Shown here: one piece after another, positions 52,593 to 61,900 of the stretch
Layout of the letters: each line of letters begins with the position of its first letter
Numbering within the stretch: position 1 is the first letter of the stretch
Source: an uncultured bacterium
Lineage (GTDB): Bacteria > Actinomycetota > Coriobacteriia > Coriobacteriales > Coriobacteriaceae
Length of the DNA stretch: 64,000 bases
Reading direction: 5' to 3'
Assembly (NCBI GenBank): GCA_905214435.1
Contig: CAJMMA010000003.1
Span: 18,370 to 82,369, forward strand
Program-made: the position numbers and the translations under genes
Notes under the pieces: generated by a model
Told to the model about the DNA's origin: nothing
Seen by the model: only the letters and a program-made list of their open reading frames with translations
The model's database searches: none

Positions 52593-52634
52593 GCCCACGA
52601 ACGACACAGCGCTCGACGTGCGTCATCCGTGGGC
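52593..52634 (-). terminator. Weak terminator between the two gtrA-like genes
   Basis: GCCCACG / CGTGGGC ends of an imperfect hairpin, followed on the minus strand by TTTGC. Confidence 0.45.
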
Positions 52635-52658
52635 ATCGTAAAGCTGTAAGGTTGCGAG

Positions 52659-53054
52659 TTACTTGGTCTCGTCGCCTTCCAGGAAGATCTTTCGGGTCAC
52701 AAAGTTGTAGACCATGACAAGCGCGGTGGCGCAGATCTTGGCGATATTGGCCTCGAGTCCCAGACCGGCGTTGAGTGTCAACACGATAGCGTCGTTGAGT
52801 ACCAGGCCGATCACGGACAGCACGACAAAGATAATGAACTCGCGGCGGCGGCTCATGCCCTCCTTGTGCGCAAACACGTACTTCATGCTGGCGAGGTAGT
52901 TAAAGATGAGTGAGATGATAAAGCCGCTGGTGTTGGCGATTAGGATGTTGAGGCCCAGACCGTAGTGGAGCAGATTCATAATGCCAAAGTCGATGACCGT
53001 GGCAATGACGCCGACGACGCCAAACTTCATGATCTGCGCAAGGAGCTTTTGCAT
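52659..53054 (-). CDS. GtrA-family membrane protein (copy 2)
   Basis: 131 residues from ATG 53054 (AAGGCAGG upstream). Four membrane helices, with MKFGVVGVIATVIDFGIMN, GFIISLIFNYLASMKYVFAHKEG and FVTRKIFLEG matching the GtrA family. The segment SMKYVFAHKEGMSRRREF is nearly the same in copy 1, so the two are tandem duplicates with separate terminators. Sugar-lipid translocation role inferred from family. Confidence 0.9.
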   Translation of the reverse strand: MQKLLAQIMKFGVVGVIATVIDFGIMNLLHYGLGLNILIANTSGFIISLIFNYLASMKYVFAHKEGMSRRREFIIFVVLSVIGLVLNDAIVLTLNAGLGLEANIAKICATALVMVYNFVTRKIFLEGDETK

Positions 53055-53132
53055 GGTACCTGCCTTATGGTGGCGCCGGGGCGCCGTGGGGATGACAAAC
53101 TCAGCAAGTTTAGCCAATCCCCGCGGGTGGGG

Positions 53133-55049
53133 CTAGACGCGCTCCTCGATAGCACCGTTTCTATATGCATCGAGCAGCTGGCGCAGATCCTGGATCTGGC
53201 TGCGAATCTTGGCGCCAGTATCGGTGTCGCTCACCATGCGGCGACGGTCTGCTTGGTCAAAACGGTTGGTCTCGCTTTCGATGTCCACGTTGCGCGTGAG
53301 TGCCTCGGCAACCGTCGTAAAGGCCCGGTGCGACTTGAGGCGGCAGCCGCGCGAGCTCGAGATGAGCGTATAGCCGGCGATACCCGTCTTGGGATGGTAA
53401 GCGCGGCAGAAGCCGCCATCGATGACCAGCAGTTTGCCCTCGGCGCGGATGGGCTGCTCACCCTTGGTGGTTTTAACGGGCGTGTGGCCGTTGATGATGT
53501 GGCCGGTCGGTGAACATGCCATGGGCACGACGCCAAACTCGCGCATGATGTCATCGCAGACCGAGGGCGACTTGGTAAGCGTAAAGTACGGGTCCATCGG
53601 CTCGACCCAGGTGCTCTTATCGGCGATATAGGCGCGCTCAAAGGTACGCACCAGGCGTCCGCTGGCGGGTGAGTTAAAGCCAATCCACAGGTACCACATC
53701 CAGTCGAGGGCGTCGCGGTCGCCCACGCGCCAGGCGCGGCGGGCGATGTGGTCGCAAAAATCGAGATAATCGCGGCCAGCGTGCCAGGTGCCCAGACAGT
53801 TCATGCTGCTAAAGGTGCCGTCTTCGTTGAGCGGTACGCAGCCGTGGAAGAGCAGATTGCCGTTGGCGACCTTGTACATCGAGCCATGGGAAAAGAGGAA
53901 ATCGATATGGCGATGCAGGTGATCGGCGGTGACAAACTCGGACACGAGCTTGTCGATGATGTGCTGCTCCTGGGGCGTGAGCGTATAGGGGTCCGCCGGG
54001 TCGACGGTGGGGAAGTCGTTGGTCGTGAGCGGCCACACACTGCCGTCGGCGAGCGTGACCGTGCCGGCGTCGTGATCGATCTTGTCGAGCAGCAGGCGGT
54101 CGGTCATGTCGAACTCGGGGTGGCGCTGGATAATCTGACCCTCGAGCTTAAAGAGCAGCACGTTGATGGCCTTGATCAGCGGGGTGATGGACTCACCGGC
54201 GGTGTAGGTGGCATCGGCAAAGGCGACAAGCTCACGCAGCGAGATGCCGTAGTCGTTCTCCAGGATCTCGTAGTTGTCGTAGCGTAGGTTGTTGCGCAGC
54301 ACCGTGGCGATGCAGGCGGGCTCACCGGCCGCAGCGCCCATCCACAGCAGGTCGTGGTTGCCCCACTGGATGTCGAGTGAATGGTAGGTGAGCAGGCGGT
54401 CCATAATCTTGGCCGCGCCGCCACCGCGGTCGAAGATGTCGCCCACCAGGTGCAGGTGGTCGACGGCCAGGCGCTTGATGAGCGAGGCAAGCGACTCGAT
54501 AAAGTCGTCGGCGCTTGCGGTCTCCAGGATGGACTCCACGATGCGCTCGTGATAGCGCACGCGATAGTTGTTCTCGTCCGGGTGCGTGTGCAACAACTCG
54601 TCGATGATATAGGCGTAATCGCGCGGGATGGCCTTACGCACCTTGGAGCGCGTATAGCGGCTCGAAAGCGACCGGGCAACCATGATGAGCTGGTCAAGTA
54701 TCGTCTTGTACCAGGTGGGCGAGTCCTCGCGCTGGCTGCGGACCAGCTCGATCTTCTCGTGCGGGTAGTAGATGAGCGTGCACAGCTCGCCCTTCTCGTC
54801 AAAGGTGAGCGTGTCGCCAAAAATCTCGTCGACATGCTCGCGCACGACGCCCGAGCAGTTGTTGAGGATGTGCATAAAGGCTTCGTACTCGCCATGCACG
54901 TCGCTCATAAAATGCTCAGTGCCTTTGGGCAGGTTGAGGATGGCCGAGAGATTGATGATCTCGGTAAACGCGGATTGCTCGGTGGGAAATTGTTTCGACA
55001 GCAGACGCAGATACTTGAAGTCTTGCGGATTGCGATCGAATGCGACCAT
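53133..55049 (-). CDS. fbp: Fructose-1,6-bisphosphatase class III
   Basis: 638 residues from ATG 55049 (GGAAGG 7 bp upstream); the open frame to 55094 lacks a site. It is a calcineurin-like metallophosphatase: FMSDVHGEYEAF (first metal Asp and His), LVGDIFDRGGGA, WGNHDLLWMGA and the late NGHTPVKT are all intact. It makes fructose-6-phosphate for gluconeogenesis. Class III enzymes of about 640 residues are typical of Firmicutes and some Actinobacteria. Single-gene unit. Confidence 0.95.
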   Translation of the reverse strand: MVAFDRNPQDFKYLRLLSKQFPTEQSAFTEIINLSAILNLPKGTEHFMSDVHGEYEAFMHILNNCSGVVREHVDEIFGDTLTFDEKGELCTLIYYPHEKIELVRSQREDSPTWYKTILDQLIMVARSLSSRYTRSKVRKAIPRDYAYIIDELLHTHPDENNYRVRYHERIVESILETASADDFIESLASLIKRLAVDHLHLVGDIFDRGGGAAKIMDRLLTYHSLDIQWGNHDLLWMGAAAGEPACIATVLRNNLRYDNYEILENDYGISLRELVAFADATYTAGESITPLIKAINVLLFKLEGQIIQRHPEFDMTDRLLLDKIDHDAGTVTLADGSVWPLTTNDFPTVDPADPYTLTPQEQHIIDKLVSEFVTADHLHRHIDFLFSHGSMYKVANGNLLFHGCVPLNEDGTFSSMNCLGTWHAGRDYLDFCDHIARRAWRVGDRDALDWMWYLWIGFNSPASGRLVRTFERAYIADKSTWVEPMDPYFTLTKSPSVCDDIMREFGVVPMACSPTGHIINGHTPVKTTKGEQPIRAEGKLLVIDGGFCRAYHPKTGIAGYTLISSSRGCRLKSHRAFTTVAEALTRNVDIESETNRFDQADRRRMVSDTDTGAKIRSQIQDLRQLLDAYRNGAIEERV

Positions 55050-55369
55050 GAAACACCTTCCGATGGGGTTGGTAAAACTGATAAACAGCGTCAAACGTTT
55101 ATCAGTATGCGCCGCTTTTGTTTCGATTGGGGATGGGCGGCCGAATTGTTAGCCGAACGGTTTGGTAAATCGATTTAGTTGAGGTAGATATGGCGGTTGA
55201 GTGGAGACGACAGAGGGTGTTTTCTCAGATATTCATGCGTGGGGTCGGTGGAGACGATGGTGGTAAAGATGTTCGCTATTATTGCTTCGATTTGGTAAAT
55301 AGTGGACATATGTACCGTATGTAGGCTCACTGTGCAATAATTTGCGCAGCAATGAGTAAGGAGCCTCAT
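55050..55369. other. Divergent spacer between fbp and the DegV gene
   Basis: 320 bp, AT-richer than its surroundings, with no supported gene. ACATATGTACCGTATGT (55308-55324) is a small interrupted palindrome ahead of the DegV gene and might be a regulator site. Confidence 0.3.
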
Positions 55370-56260
55370 ATGAGTGATTTTGTCCTGACCTGTGAATCTG
55401 CCGCCGACCGAACCCGTGAGTTCTTTGTGTCGCGCAATATCCCTGTCGTGTGTTTTCATTACGAGATCGACGATGTTGTCTATACGGACGATCTGTATCA
55501 GTCGATTACGCCGGACGAGTTTTTTGCCCAGATATCTGCGGGCGCCATGCCCAAGACGTCTCAGGTGAGCGTGGGTGAGTACGAGGAGTTTTGGGAGCCG
55601 TTTGTTGCCGAGGGTAAAGACGTGCTGCACCTGGCGTTGTCGTCGGGTATTTCGGGCACGTATGGATCGGCCTGCGTTGCGGCGCAGATGCTTGCGGATC
55701 GCTATCCCCAGGGCGGCAAGGTGCGCGTCATCGATTCGCTGGCGGCGTCTTCGGGCTTTGGCCTGCTGGCGGAATGTGCCGCCGACGTTCGCGATAGCGG
55801 CGCTTCGCTCGATGAGACGGCAGCTTGGATTGAGGAGCATAAACTCAACCTTCACCACTGGTTCTTCTCGACCGATCTGTCGAGCTACCTGCGCGGCGGT
55901 CGCATTTCGGCCGCGAGCGCAATCATCGGCACGGCGCTCAAGATTTGCCCGCTTATGACGGTCGATTGCGAAGGTGAGCTGGCGCCGCGTGAGAAGATTC
56001 GCACCAAGAAGCGCGCGATCTCCGAGATGGCCAAGACCGTGATGGCGCATGTGCAGGACGGCGCGAACTATTCGGGCAAGTGCATCATGTCGCACTCGGC
56101 GTGCCGCGAGGACGCCGAGGCCGTTGCGGCACTGATAGAGGAACGGGTTCCGCAGCTCAAAGGAAAGATTGAGATCAATAGCATCGGTGCTCTGATTGGC
56201 TCGCATACCGGACCTGGCACGGTGGCCGTCTTCTTTATGGGCGACAAACGCGTGGACTAA
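55370..56260 (+). CDS. DegV-family fatty-acid-binding protein
   Basis: 296 residues from ATG 55370 with AAGGAG. It opens SDFVLTCESAADRTREFF and has the DegV lipid-site pieces TSQVSVGEYEEFWEPF, LALSSGISGTYGSA and DSLAASSGFGLL, then LSSYLRGGRISAASAIIG and the C-terminal GSHTGPGTVAVFFMG. DegV/FakB proteins hold a fatty acid for phosphorylation by FakA; here no fakA is adjacent. Which fatty acid is bound cannot be told. Confidence 0.93.
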   Translation: MSDFVLTCESAADRTREFFVSRNIPVVCFHYEIDDVVYTDDLYQSITPDEFFAQISAGAMPKTSQVSVGEYEEFWEPFVAEGKDVLHLALSSGISGTYGSACVAAQMLADRYPQGGKVRVIDSLAASSGFGLLAECAADVRDSGASLDETAAWIEEHKLNLHHWFFSTDLSSYLRGGRISAASAIIGTALKICPLMTVDCEGELAPREKIRTKKRAISEMAKTVMAHVQDGANYSGKCIMSHSACREDAEAVAALIEERVPQLKGKIEINSIGALIGSHTGPGTVAVFFMGDKRVD

Positions 56261-56325
56261 CGTTCGTGGGCTGGCTGACGGTTTTAACGGCTGCGCCTGT
56301 CCCTCCTGACATTCGATAACAGAAA

Positions 56326-56358
56326 AAGGCCCGTCCCGTTGTTTGAGGGACGGGCCTT
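56326..56358. terminator. Terminator shared by DegV gene and the TIM-barrel gene
   Basis: 12-bp perfect stem AAGGCCCGTCCC / GGGACGGGCCTT, with TTTTT on the minus side. Confidence 0.88.
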
Positions 56359-56368
56359 GCTGTTGCGG

Positions 56369-57460
56369 CTAGCGTTTCTTTCCGCGGAAGAAGAAGCCGT
56401 GCAGCGAGGGCTTGAGGCCGCGGTTGGCGCGACGCTCCTCGATATGATCGTGGATCGAAGCGACACGTTCGATGACTTCGTCGGGGATCGGCACGTCGGG
56501 ATTCATGTTCTCGACCTGGCTAACCTCGGCGGCGGCGACCTGGTCGATAATGGGCACATCGTCGTGCGAGATGACGGGCGTGGCGTCTTCTTTCATCTTG
56601 CGGTAGCGCTGCATCATGTCGGTCTGAAGCTGCTGGGCAGATGGCGGCGTCCAGATGATGGCATTGGCGCCGGCGGCGATAGTCTCACGGATGCTCTCGG
56701 GCGTCTTGCCGCCCGGTGCGATGAGCGGCAGGTTGGGATAGTGCTCGCGCAGCTCGCGCAAGACCTGGGGCGTGTTCTTGCCGGCCGCGATGTTGAGAAT
56801 CTTGGCTCCGGCGCGCACCTTGGCGTGAGCATCGTCGTCGCAGCGAACGACCGTGGCGATGACGGGGATGTCGGCGATGTTGGTGATGTGCTCGACCATC
56901 TCGGCAGTGGCGGGGGAGTTGACCACGCAGCCCGCCGCGCCCTGCATCTCGGAGACGGCCGCCATCTGCACGGAGCGCTTACCGGTGGTGGTGCCGCCGC
57001 CAACGCCCACAAAGACCGGGCACTCGGCAACGGTCAGCAGCGCCTGCGTAATGGCGGGCTGCGGTGTGAAGGGGTAGACGGCAAACACGGCGTCGGCATT
57101 GGAGTTGCGGATGACCGCCACGTCGGTGGTGTAGATGAGCGATTTAATGCGACGACCGAAGAGCGTAAAGCCGCTGGCTTCCTCGATCTCATCGGGCATG
57201 CGGAGAGCCGCCTTGCGCAGACGCCCGTCGATGGGCAGCGGCTCCATGGGCAAAAGGCCGTTGGGGGTTACGGCCACCTGGGGCTCGGTAAATTCGTCTG
57301 CAAGCTCTACCTCGGAGAAGTCGACCGAGGCGACGACGTCCTCGTGAACCTCGGCGGGAACATCGATGGGGGCTTGGTCGTTTGCCGTGACCGGCGTGTC
57401 GAAGGAGCTGGTGCCGACAAAGGCGTCGACGCGCTCGTTTAGGTCGTTGAGAGAATCCAT
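56369..57460 (-). CDS. Conserved TIM-barrel protein often named only 'hydrolase'
   Basis: 363 residues. After a variable acidic N-terminus (1-85), the conserved part starts SGFTLFGRRIKSLIYTTDVAVIRNSNADAVFAVYPFTPQP and continues GVGGGTTTGKRSV, AGAKILNIAAGKNTPQV and LIAPGGKTPESIRETIAAGANAI. This alternates like a TIM barrel with C-terminal phosphate-binding glycines, similar to ThiG/PdxS or IMP-dehydrogenase-type barrels. I know the family as conserved without an assigned reaction. A Lys/Arg-rich tail (HGFFFRGKKR) ends it. Divergent from a small membrane protein. Confidence 0.6.
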   Translation of the reverse strand: MDSLNDLNERVDAFVGTSSFDTPVTANDQAPIDVPAEVHEDVVASVDFSEVELADEFTEPQVAVTPNGLLPMEPLPIDGRLRKAALRMPDEIEEASGFTLFGRRIKSLIYTTDVAVIRNSNADAVFAVYPFTPQPAITQALLTVAECPVFVGVGGGTTTGKRSVQMAAVSEMQGAAGCVVNSPATAEMVEHITNIADIPVIATVVRCDDDAHAKVRAGAKILNIAAGKNTPQVLRELREHYPNLPLIAPGGKTPESIRETIAAGANAIIWTPPSAQQLQTDMMQRYRKMKEDATPVISHDDVPIIDQVAAAEVSQVENMNPDVPIPDEVIERVASIHDHIEERRANRGLKPSLHGFFFRGKKR

Positions 57461-57652
57461 AGCGGTCCGTTTCTATGTTGTGCGGTCGGCAGTGTACGAC
57501 CGGCGCTACGATTGCTAAATCGTTTGACGAGTTGATTTTTCCCCGCCGCGCCATCCGTTAGACTGAAGGGCCAGCGAACGTGAAGGAGCTGTGGTGGCGG
57601 GAATCGAGGTGCTATCTTGAATGTCCCGTATACAAAAGAGAGGTGACGCGGT

Positions 57653-57823
57653 ATGGAATTCTCGGCAATGTTGGGCTCGATTGGCCTATGCGTGGGCGCA
57701 ATCGTTGCCGCCGCGGTCATCTACTTTGTGGTCACGGCCATTAAAGGCAAAAAGGCCGAGCGCAAGGAACGCGAGGCACTTAAGCAGCACCGTGACCAGC
57801 AGGACAGGCGCGCACGGCGATAG
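57653..57823 (+). CDS. 56-residue single-pass membrane protein
   Basis: ATG 57653 follows GAGAGGTG. One hydrophobic helix (about 7-27, LGSIGLCVGAIVAAAVIYFV) is followed by a strongly charged Lys/Arg/Glu-rich tail (KKAERKEREALKQHRDQQ). It is too short for common gene callers. The inside-positive tail predicts an N-out, C-in orientation. Unknown function. Confidence 0.6.
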   Translation: MEFSAMLGSIGLCVGAIVAAAVIYFVVTAIKGKKAERKEREALKQHRDQQDRRARR

Positions 57824-57847
57824 CTTGTTGAGTTTTGAATCCGTGCG

Positions 57848-58951
57848 CTAGCTGCGTTTTCGAACCAGGGCGATATAGAAGCCCTCAAAGTCGCGACTGG
57901 GCGGAATGGTCAGCGTGCCGGACATTCCGTTGGCAATGGCCGAGACGTGGCCCGCGGCAATGGCTTCGGTAAGGGCGTTGCGCTCGATATGCGGCTTGTC
58001 GCCGGCATCCTGGGCGCGACGCGCTTCGCTTTCGCTTGGCGTGCCGTCGAGGGGGATGAGCTCGCAGTCCATGTGCTTGTCGAGGGCCTCTTGCAGGGCA
58101 TCCTCGTTTTCCTGCGGCAAGATCGAACATGTCGAATAGACGAGCGTGCCGCCCGGTTTGAGGGCCCCCATGGCGCGGTCCAGAAGTGCGCGCTGCGAGC
58201 GGGCGCACTTGACGAGCAGTTGCTCGGTGAGGCCGCGTAAGCTCTTTTCGTTGCCGCTGATGACGGTGCCCGTACCGGTGCAGGGGGTGTCGAGCAGGAT
58301 GCGGTCAAACCGGAAGAACTCGTCAAGCTCGCGTGCGTCAATGCGCATGACGGGCACGTTTTTGGCGCCCTGGCGGTCCAAGTTGGCTTCGAGCTTTTCG
58401 GCGCGGGGAACGCTCATCTCGCAGGCTGTGAGGTGCGCCTGGCCCTGGGTGAGGGCGGCGATCTGCGTCGTCTTGCCGCCGGGGGCCGCGCACATGTCCA
58501 GGATGTCCTCGTCGGCACGTGCACCCAGCACCAAAGGCGGCATCATGGACGACAGGCTCTGCAGGTAGATCTTGCCGTCACGGTAGATGTCAAGGTCCCA
58601 CAGGTCGGAAACCTGGGCGTCGGGCAGGATGAAGGCATCCTGATACCATGCGACGGAGCGGTGGGCGATCCCGGCGGCGTCGAGTGCCGCGGCGATGTCC
58701 TCGGCGGTCGCCTTGAGCGTGTTGGCGCGCAGCGTGACCGGACGCGTGGCTGCGGCGCCAAAGCCCTCGATCATGAGCTCGGCATCGGCAGGCGTATAAG
58801 CGCCGGCAACCGTGTCGACCATAAAGCGCGGCAGGTCGACGGCGGAGTGTTGGGCGGCAAGCTGGTCGGAAAGCTCGGTAGCGGCAAATTGCCTGAGCCT
58901 GAGCTCGGGCTTAACCTGCTTTTTCTGCTTACGACGACGCGGCTTGGACAT
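57848..58951 (-). CDS. RsmB/RsmF/NSUN-family RNA m5C methyltransferase
   Basis: 367 residues. The SAM-binding motif is DMCAAPGGKTTQIAALTQ, and the two Cys of the m5C mechanism are in LLDTPCTGTGT (usually DAPCSGTG; here DTPC) and VYSTCSILPQENE. A basic leader (SKPRRRKQKKQ) and an N-terminal helical unit precede it, but no NusB-like domain, so it is closer to RsmF/NSUN than to full RsmB. The target is probably a cytosine in rRNA or tRNA. Confidence 0.88.
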   Translation of the reverse strand: MSKPRRRKQKKQVKPELRLRQFAATELSDQLAAQHSAVDLPRFMVDTVAGAYTPADAELMIEGFGAAATRPVTLRANTLKATAEDIAAALDAAGIAHRSVAWYQDAFILPDAQVSDLWDLDIYRDGKIYLQSLSSMMPPLVLGARADEDILDMCAAPGGKTTQIAALTQGQAHLTACEMSVPRAEKLEANLDRQGAKNVPVMRIDARELDEFFRFDRILLDTPCTGTGTVISGNEKSLRGLTEQLLVKCARSQRALLDRAMGALKPGGTLVYSTCSILPQENEDALQEALDKHMDCELIPLDGTPSESEARRAQDAGDKPHIERNALTEAIAAGHVSAIANGMSGTLTIPPSRDFEGFYIALVRKRS

Positions 58952-59010
58952 CCGTCTTTCCTTCCCGTCCCAAATTGGTTACTTTCCGGGCACGCTGCTG
59001 CTGCCGTGCT

Positions 59011-61161
59011 TTAGTACTGACTCTCGTGCTTGCTAAAGAAGTCGAAGCGCGGGGGCAGCGGCTTCACGCGGTGCTCGCCGGGCTTCTCGCCCAGGCTCAC
59101 CACAAACTCGTCCGTGGAGGCAAAGATGTTGTCCCAGCTAAAGAAGGCGACCGGGTCGACGTCGAAGTACTCGCAGATGAGCTCGCAGCCGGTCGGGACG
59201 ATGCCGTGCATCAGGACGGTCGCCACGCGAAGCTCGGTAAAGGCGTCGACCAGGGCCTGCTTCATGGCAGCGTTGGCTGGCTCGCCCTCGAGCTTGTTGG
59301 CGGCCTTGGAGGCATCGCTCCAGCGCTTGTTTGCGGCGCGCAGGTAGTCGTCGCACACGGCGAGCGCGCGGTGCGTCTCGAACTTGTACATGGCTTGCTC
59401 AAAGGCGAGAGCTGCCTGCTCGGCGGCTTCGACCACAGTGGCGGAGGCGGCGCCGGCGGGGATGCAGCCGTTGCGATAGGGGCTCTTGTCGCCCTCCTTG
59501 GCGGCGACGCCGTAGAAGCAGCTGCGGGCCAGGCGGTTGAACACGCCGGTCAAAAGGGCGCTCTCCTTAAGGGCCGGATCGATAACGCGCTTGTCGTCGC
59601 AGGCACGCACCTCGTTGCCGTCCTTGTCCTTGCCGGTCACACGCGTGTCGTATGCCTTGGGACTAAAGCTCACCGGCTTCTCGGATAGGCCGAGCGACAG
59701 CCAGTGCGCGCGCATCTGCTCGCAGGTGTAGTGGTTGAGCAGGTCGTCTGCCGGCGGGGGAGGCGTCTGCGAGGACGAGCTGGCCTTTTTGCCCATGTAG
59801 AGCAGGTGATAGCAGGCGCTGACGGTGCTCTGCGTAAGGTCCCAACCCAGGGCCTCCCACATGGCGGTTTGCGCGATGCAGTAGAAATAGATGTTATCCT
59901 GACCGATGAACTGGTAGATCTGCGCGTCGTCAGAGCACCACCAGTCGCGCCAGTCGAGCGAGCTGTGCTGGTAGGTGGGCGCGGGGACCTGCGTGGAATC
60001 GGCGGCGGGCTCGCCCATGAGGGCGGCATCCTGGGCGGCGACGCCCTCGGTCACGCCGGCGGCGCGGGCGTCGCGGGCGAGTACGGTGCGGGTGTAGCTG
60101 ATGGGCGCCCACAGGCTCTCGGGCCAGCACCAGCAGGTGACGTCGTTCACGCCGTCAACCTCGGGCACCGGAACGCCCCAGTCGATGTTGCCGGTGATGC
60201 GGAAGGGCACGAGCGCCTTGCCGCTGCGGAAACGCACGCCGCCGTTGGCGAGCACCGCGTGGGCGTCGTCGCGTTCCTTCCAGCTGGGGAAGGTGACGGT
60301 AAAGCTGCTCTTGTTGCCCTCGGGCTCCAGCACGGTGTGCTCGGGCAGCTGGTCCTCGACGGCATCGAAGGCCTCGCGGAATTTGTTCTGAATGTAGAGC
60401 TGTGCCGGCAGCAGCCACTCCTCCATGGTCTTGGAGACCACGGAGCGAACCTGCGGGTTCTGGGCGAGCTTGGCGGTGTAGGTCTTCATAAAGTCGAGGT
60501 AGGCCGGCAGGTCGAAGTAGAGGTTGTCGACCGGGCGCAGCTCGGGCACCTCGCCGGTGAGCTGGCTCTTGGGCGCGATGAGCTCCTCGGGCTCAAACTG
60601 GTGACCCAGGTCGCACTCGTCGGCGTACGCCTTCTCGGACTTGCAGCCTTGGATGGGGCAGCGGCCGATGACCTGGCGGCCGTTGAGGAATGTGCCGGCC
60701 TTGGCGTCGTAGAACTGCAGCGTGGAGCGCTTGGAGATGGTGCCCTGCTCGTGCAGGCGCTCGATAATCTCGGCGGTAACCTCGTTATGGATCTGGGCCG
60801 CCGGCTCAAGGCCCGAGCCGCCGTAGATATCGCAGCTGATGTTGTAGTTGTTGAGGGTCGCGGCCTGGCGGGAGTGATTGGACTCGACATATTCGCCGAT
60901 GGACTTGTCGTAGCCTTCGTTCTCCTTGAGCTTGCGGTAACTCTCCATGATGGGCGAGCCGTAGCAGTCGGTGCCCGAGGTGAAGATGACGTTCTCGCGG
61001 CCCAGACGGTCGCGCAGGAAGCGGGCGAAGAAGTCGGCCGGGACAAAGACGCCACCAACGTGGCCAAAGTGAAGGCCCTTGTTGCCGTAGGGCTCGCCGG
61101 CGGTAACGATGGCGCGGCGAGGCCAGCTGGGACGGTCGTTCATGGAGTATTTGGATGCCAT
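59011..61161 (-). CDS. metG: Methionyl-tRNA synthetase, variant signature
   Basis: 716 residues from ATG 61161 (AAGGAG 5 bp upstream). The class I fold is clear: AGEPYGNKGLHFGHVGGVFVPAD carries the HIGH-type motif HFGH (31-34); a zinc element CPIQGCKSEKAYADECDLGH follows (about 155-175). The usual KMSKS loop is replaced by GKKASSSSQTPPPP (about 455-470), leaving one Lys. A large insertion between HFGH and the loop (about 285-420, including WKERDDAHAVLANGGVRF) is also unusual. The variant looks like a distinct clade of class I ligases of anaerobes. Whether this is the only MetRS of the cell is not known from the window. Confidence 0.82.
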   Translation of the reverse strand: MASKYSMNDRPSWPRRAIVTAGEPYGNKGLHFGHVGGVFVPADFFARFLRDRLGRENVIFTSGTDCYGSPIMESYRKLKENEGYDKSIGEYVESNHSRQAATLNNYNISCDIYGGSGLEPAAQIHNEVTAEIIERLHEQGTISKRSTLQFYDAKAGTFLNGRQVIGRCPIQGCKSEKAYADECDLGHQFEPEELIAPKSQLTGEVPELRPVDNLYFDLPAYLDFMKTYTAKLAQNPQVRSVVSKTMEEWLLPAQLYIQNKFREAFDAVEDQLPEHTVLEPEGNKSSFTVTFPSWKERDDAHAVLANGGVRFRSGKALVPFRITGNIDWGVPVPEVDGVNDVTCWCWPESLWAPISYTRTVLARDARAAGVTEGVAAQDAALMGEPAADSTQVPAPTYQHSSLDWRDWWCSDDAQIYQFIGQDNIYFYCIAQTAMWEALGWDLTQSTVSACYHLLYMGKKASSSSQTPPPPADDLLNHYTCEQMRAHWLSLGLSEKPVSFSPKAYDTRVTGKDKDGNEVRACDDKRVIDPALKESALLTGVFNRLARSCFYGVAAKEGDKSPYRNGCIPAGAASATVVEAAEQAALAFEQAMYKFETHRALAVCDDYLRAANKRWSDASKAANKLEGEPANAAMKQALVDAFTELRVATVLMHGIVPTGCELICEYFDVDPVAFFSWDNIFASTDEFVVSLGEKPGEHRVKPLPPRFDFFSKHESQY

Positions 61162-61293
61162 GGGACTCCTTCGCATATGGTGAGAGCGCGGCCGGGCGCA
61201 AGGCCTGGCGACGCGGTGGTCAATTCGTGCATATCGTTCGACATTATCGCACATGCGGACGGGTACGTGGCAGGGGCGCTATCCTAAGATGCT

Positions 61294-61863
61294 ATGAATG
61301 AGATTTCCAACATACATGCGTTTGAGGACGAGGATTTTCTGCACGCCTGCTTTGTGTGGGGGATGGCAGTGCTTGGTGCATTTGCCGTGTGCCTGGTGCC
61401 GGTGTTTATGCTGCTGGGCGGGCCTGCAGACTTGGATGCGGCTGACGCGGGCGGCTGGATGGCCGTCTTGGGCTGGATAATCGGCTTGGGTGCGGTTTCG
61501 GCGGCGTCATTTGCCGTGCACGAGCTGGTGCACGCGGTGTTCTTTAAGCTGTTTGCGCCTGCTGGTGCTCGGGTGACCTTCGGAGCAAATCTCGAAACCT
61601 GCATGATTTACGCCTGCGCCGAGGGCGTTGTGTATTCGCGCCGGCGGTACATGGCGGTTTGCCTGGCGCCGACGGTTATCGTGACGGCGGCGTTTGCCCT
61701 GGGGTTTACATGTTCGGGCTATCCGCTGCTGTGCTACCTGGCGGCCGGCTTGCATTTGTTGGGCTGTGTGGGCGACTGGTATTACGTGCGGACCATTTTG
61801 CGCGACCGCCGCATTGTCGCCTGCGAGGACACGTCCTTTGGCGTTCGCTTTTTCGCAAGGTAG
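61294..61863 (+). CDS. DUF3267 membrane protein with an HExxH motif
   Basis: 189 residues, four or five membrane helices. FAVHELVHAVFFKLFAPAGA (about 70-89) carries HELVH, the zinc-protease signature typical of the DUF3267 family, with the second-site region near RRRYMAVCLAPTV. Members look like minimal membrane metalloproteases but have no proven substrate. The ribosome site is weak. It is followed 37 bp later by queH, perhaps in the same transcript. Confidence 0.75.
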   Translation: MNEISNIHAFEDEDFLHACFVWGMAVLGAFAVCLVPVFMLLGGPADLDAADAGGWMAVLGWIIGLGAVSAASFAVHELVHAVFFKLFAPAGARVTFGANLETCMIYACAEGVVYSRRRYMAVCLAPTVIVTAAFALGFTCSGYPLLCYLAAGLHLLGCVGDWYYVRTILRDRRIVACEDTSFGVRFFAR

Positions 61864-61900
61864 TCTTTTTGGGATGATTTTTCTGGGAGAGGAGATGTCC

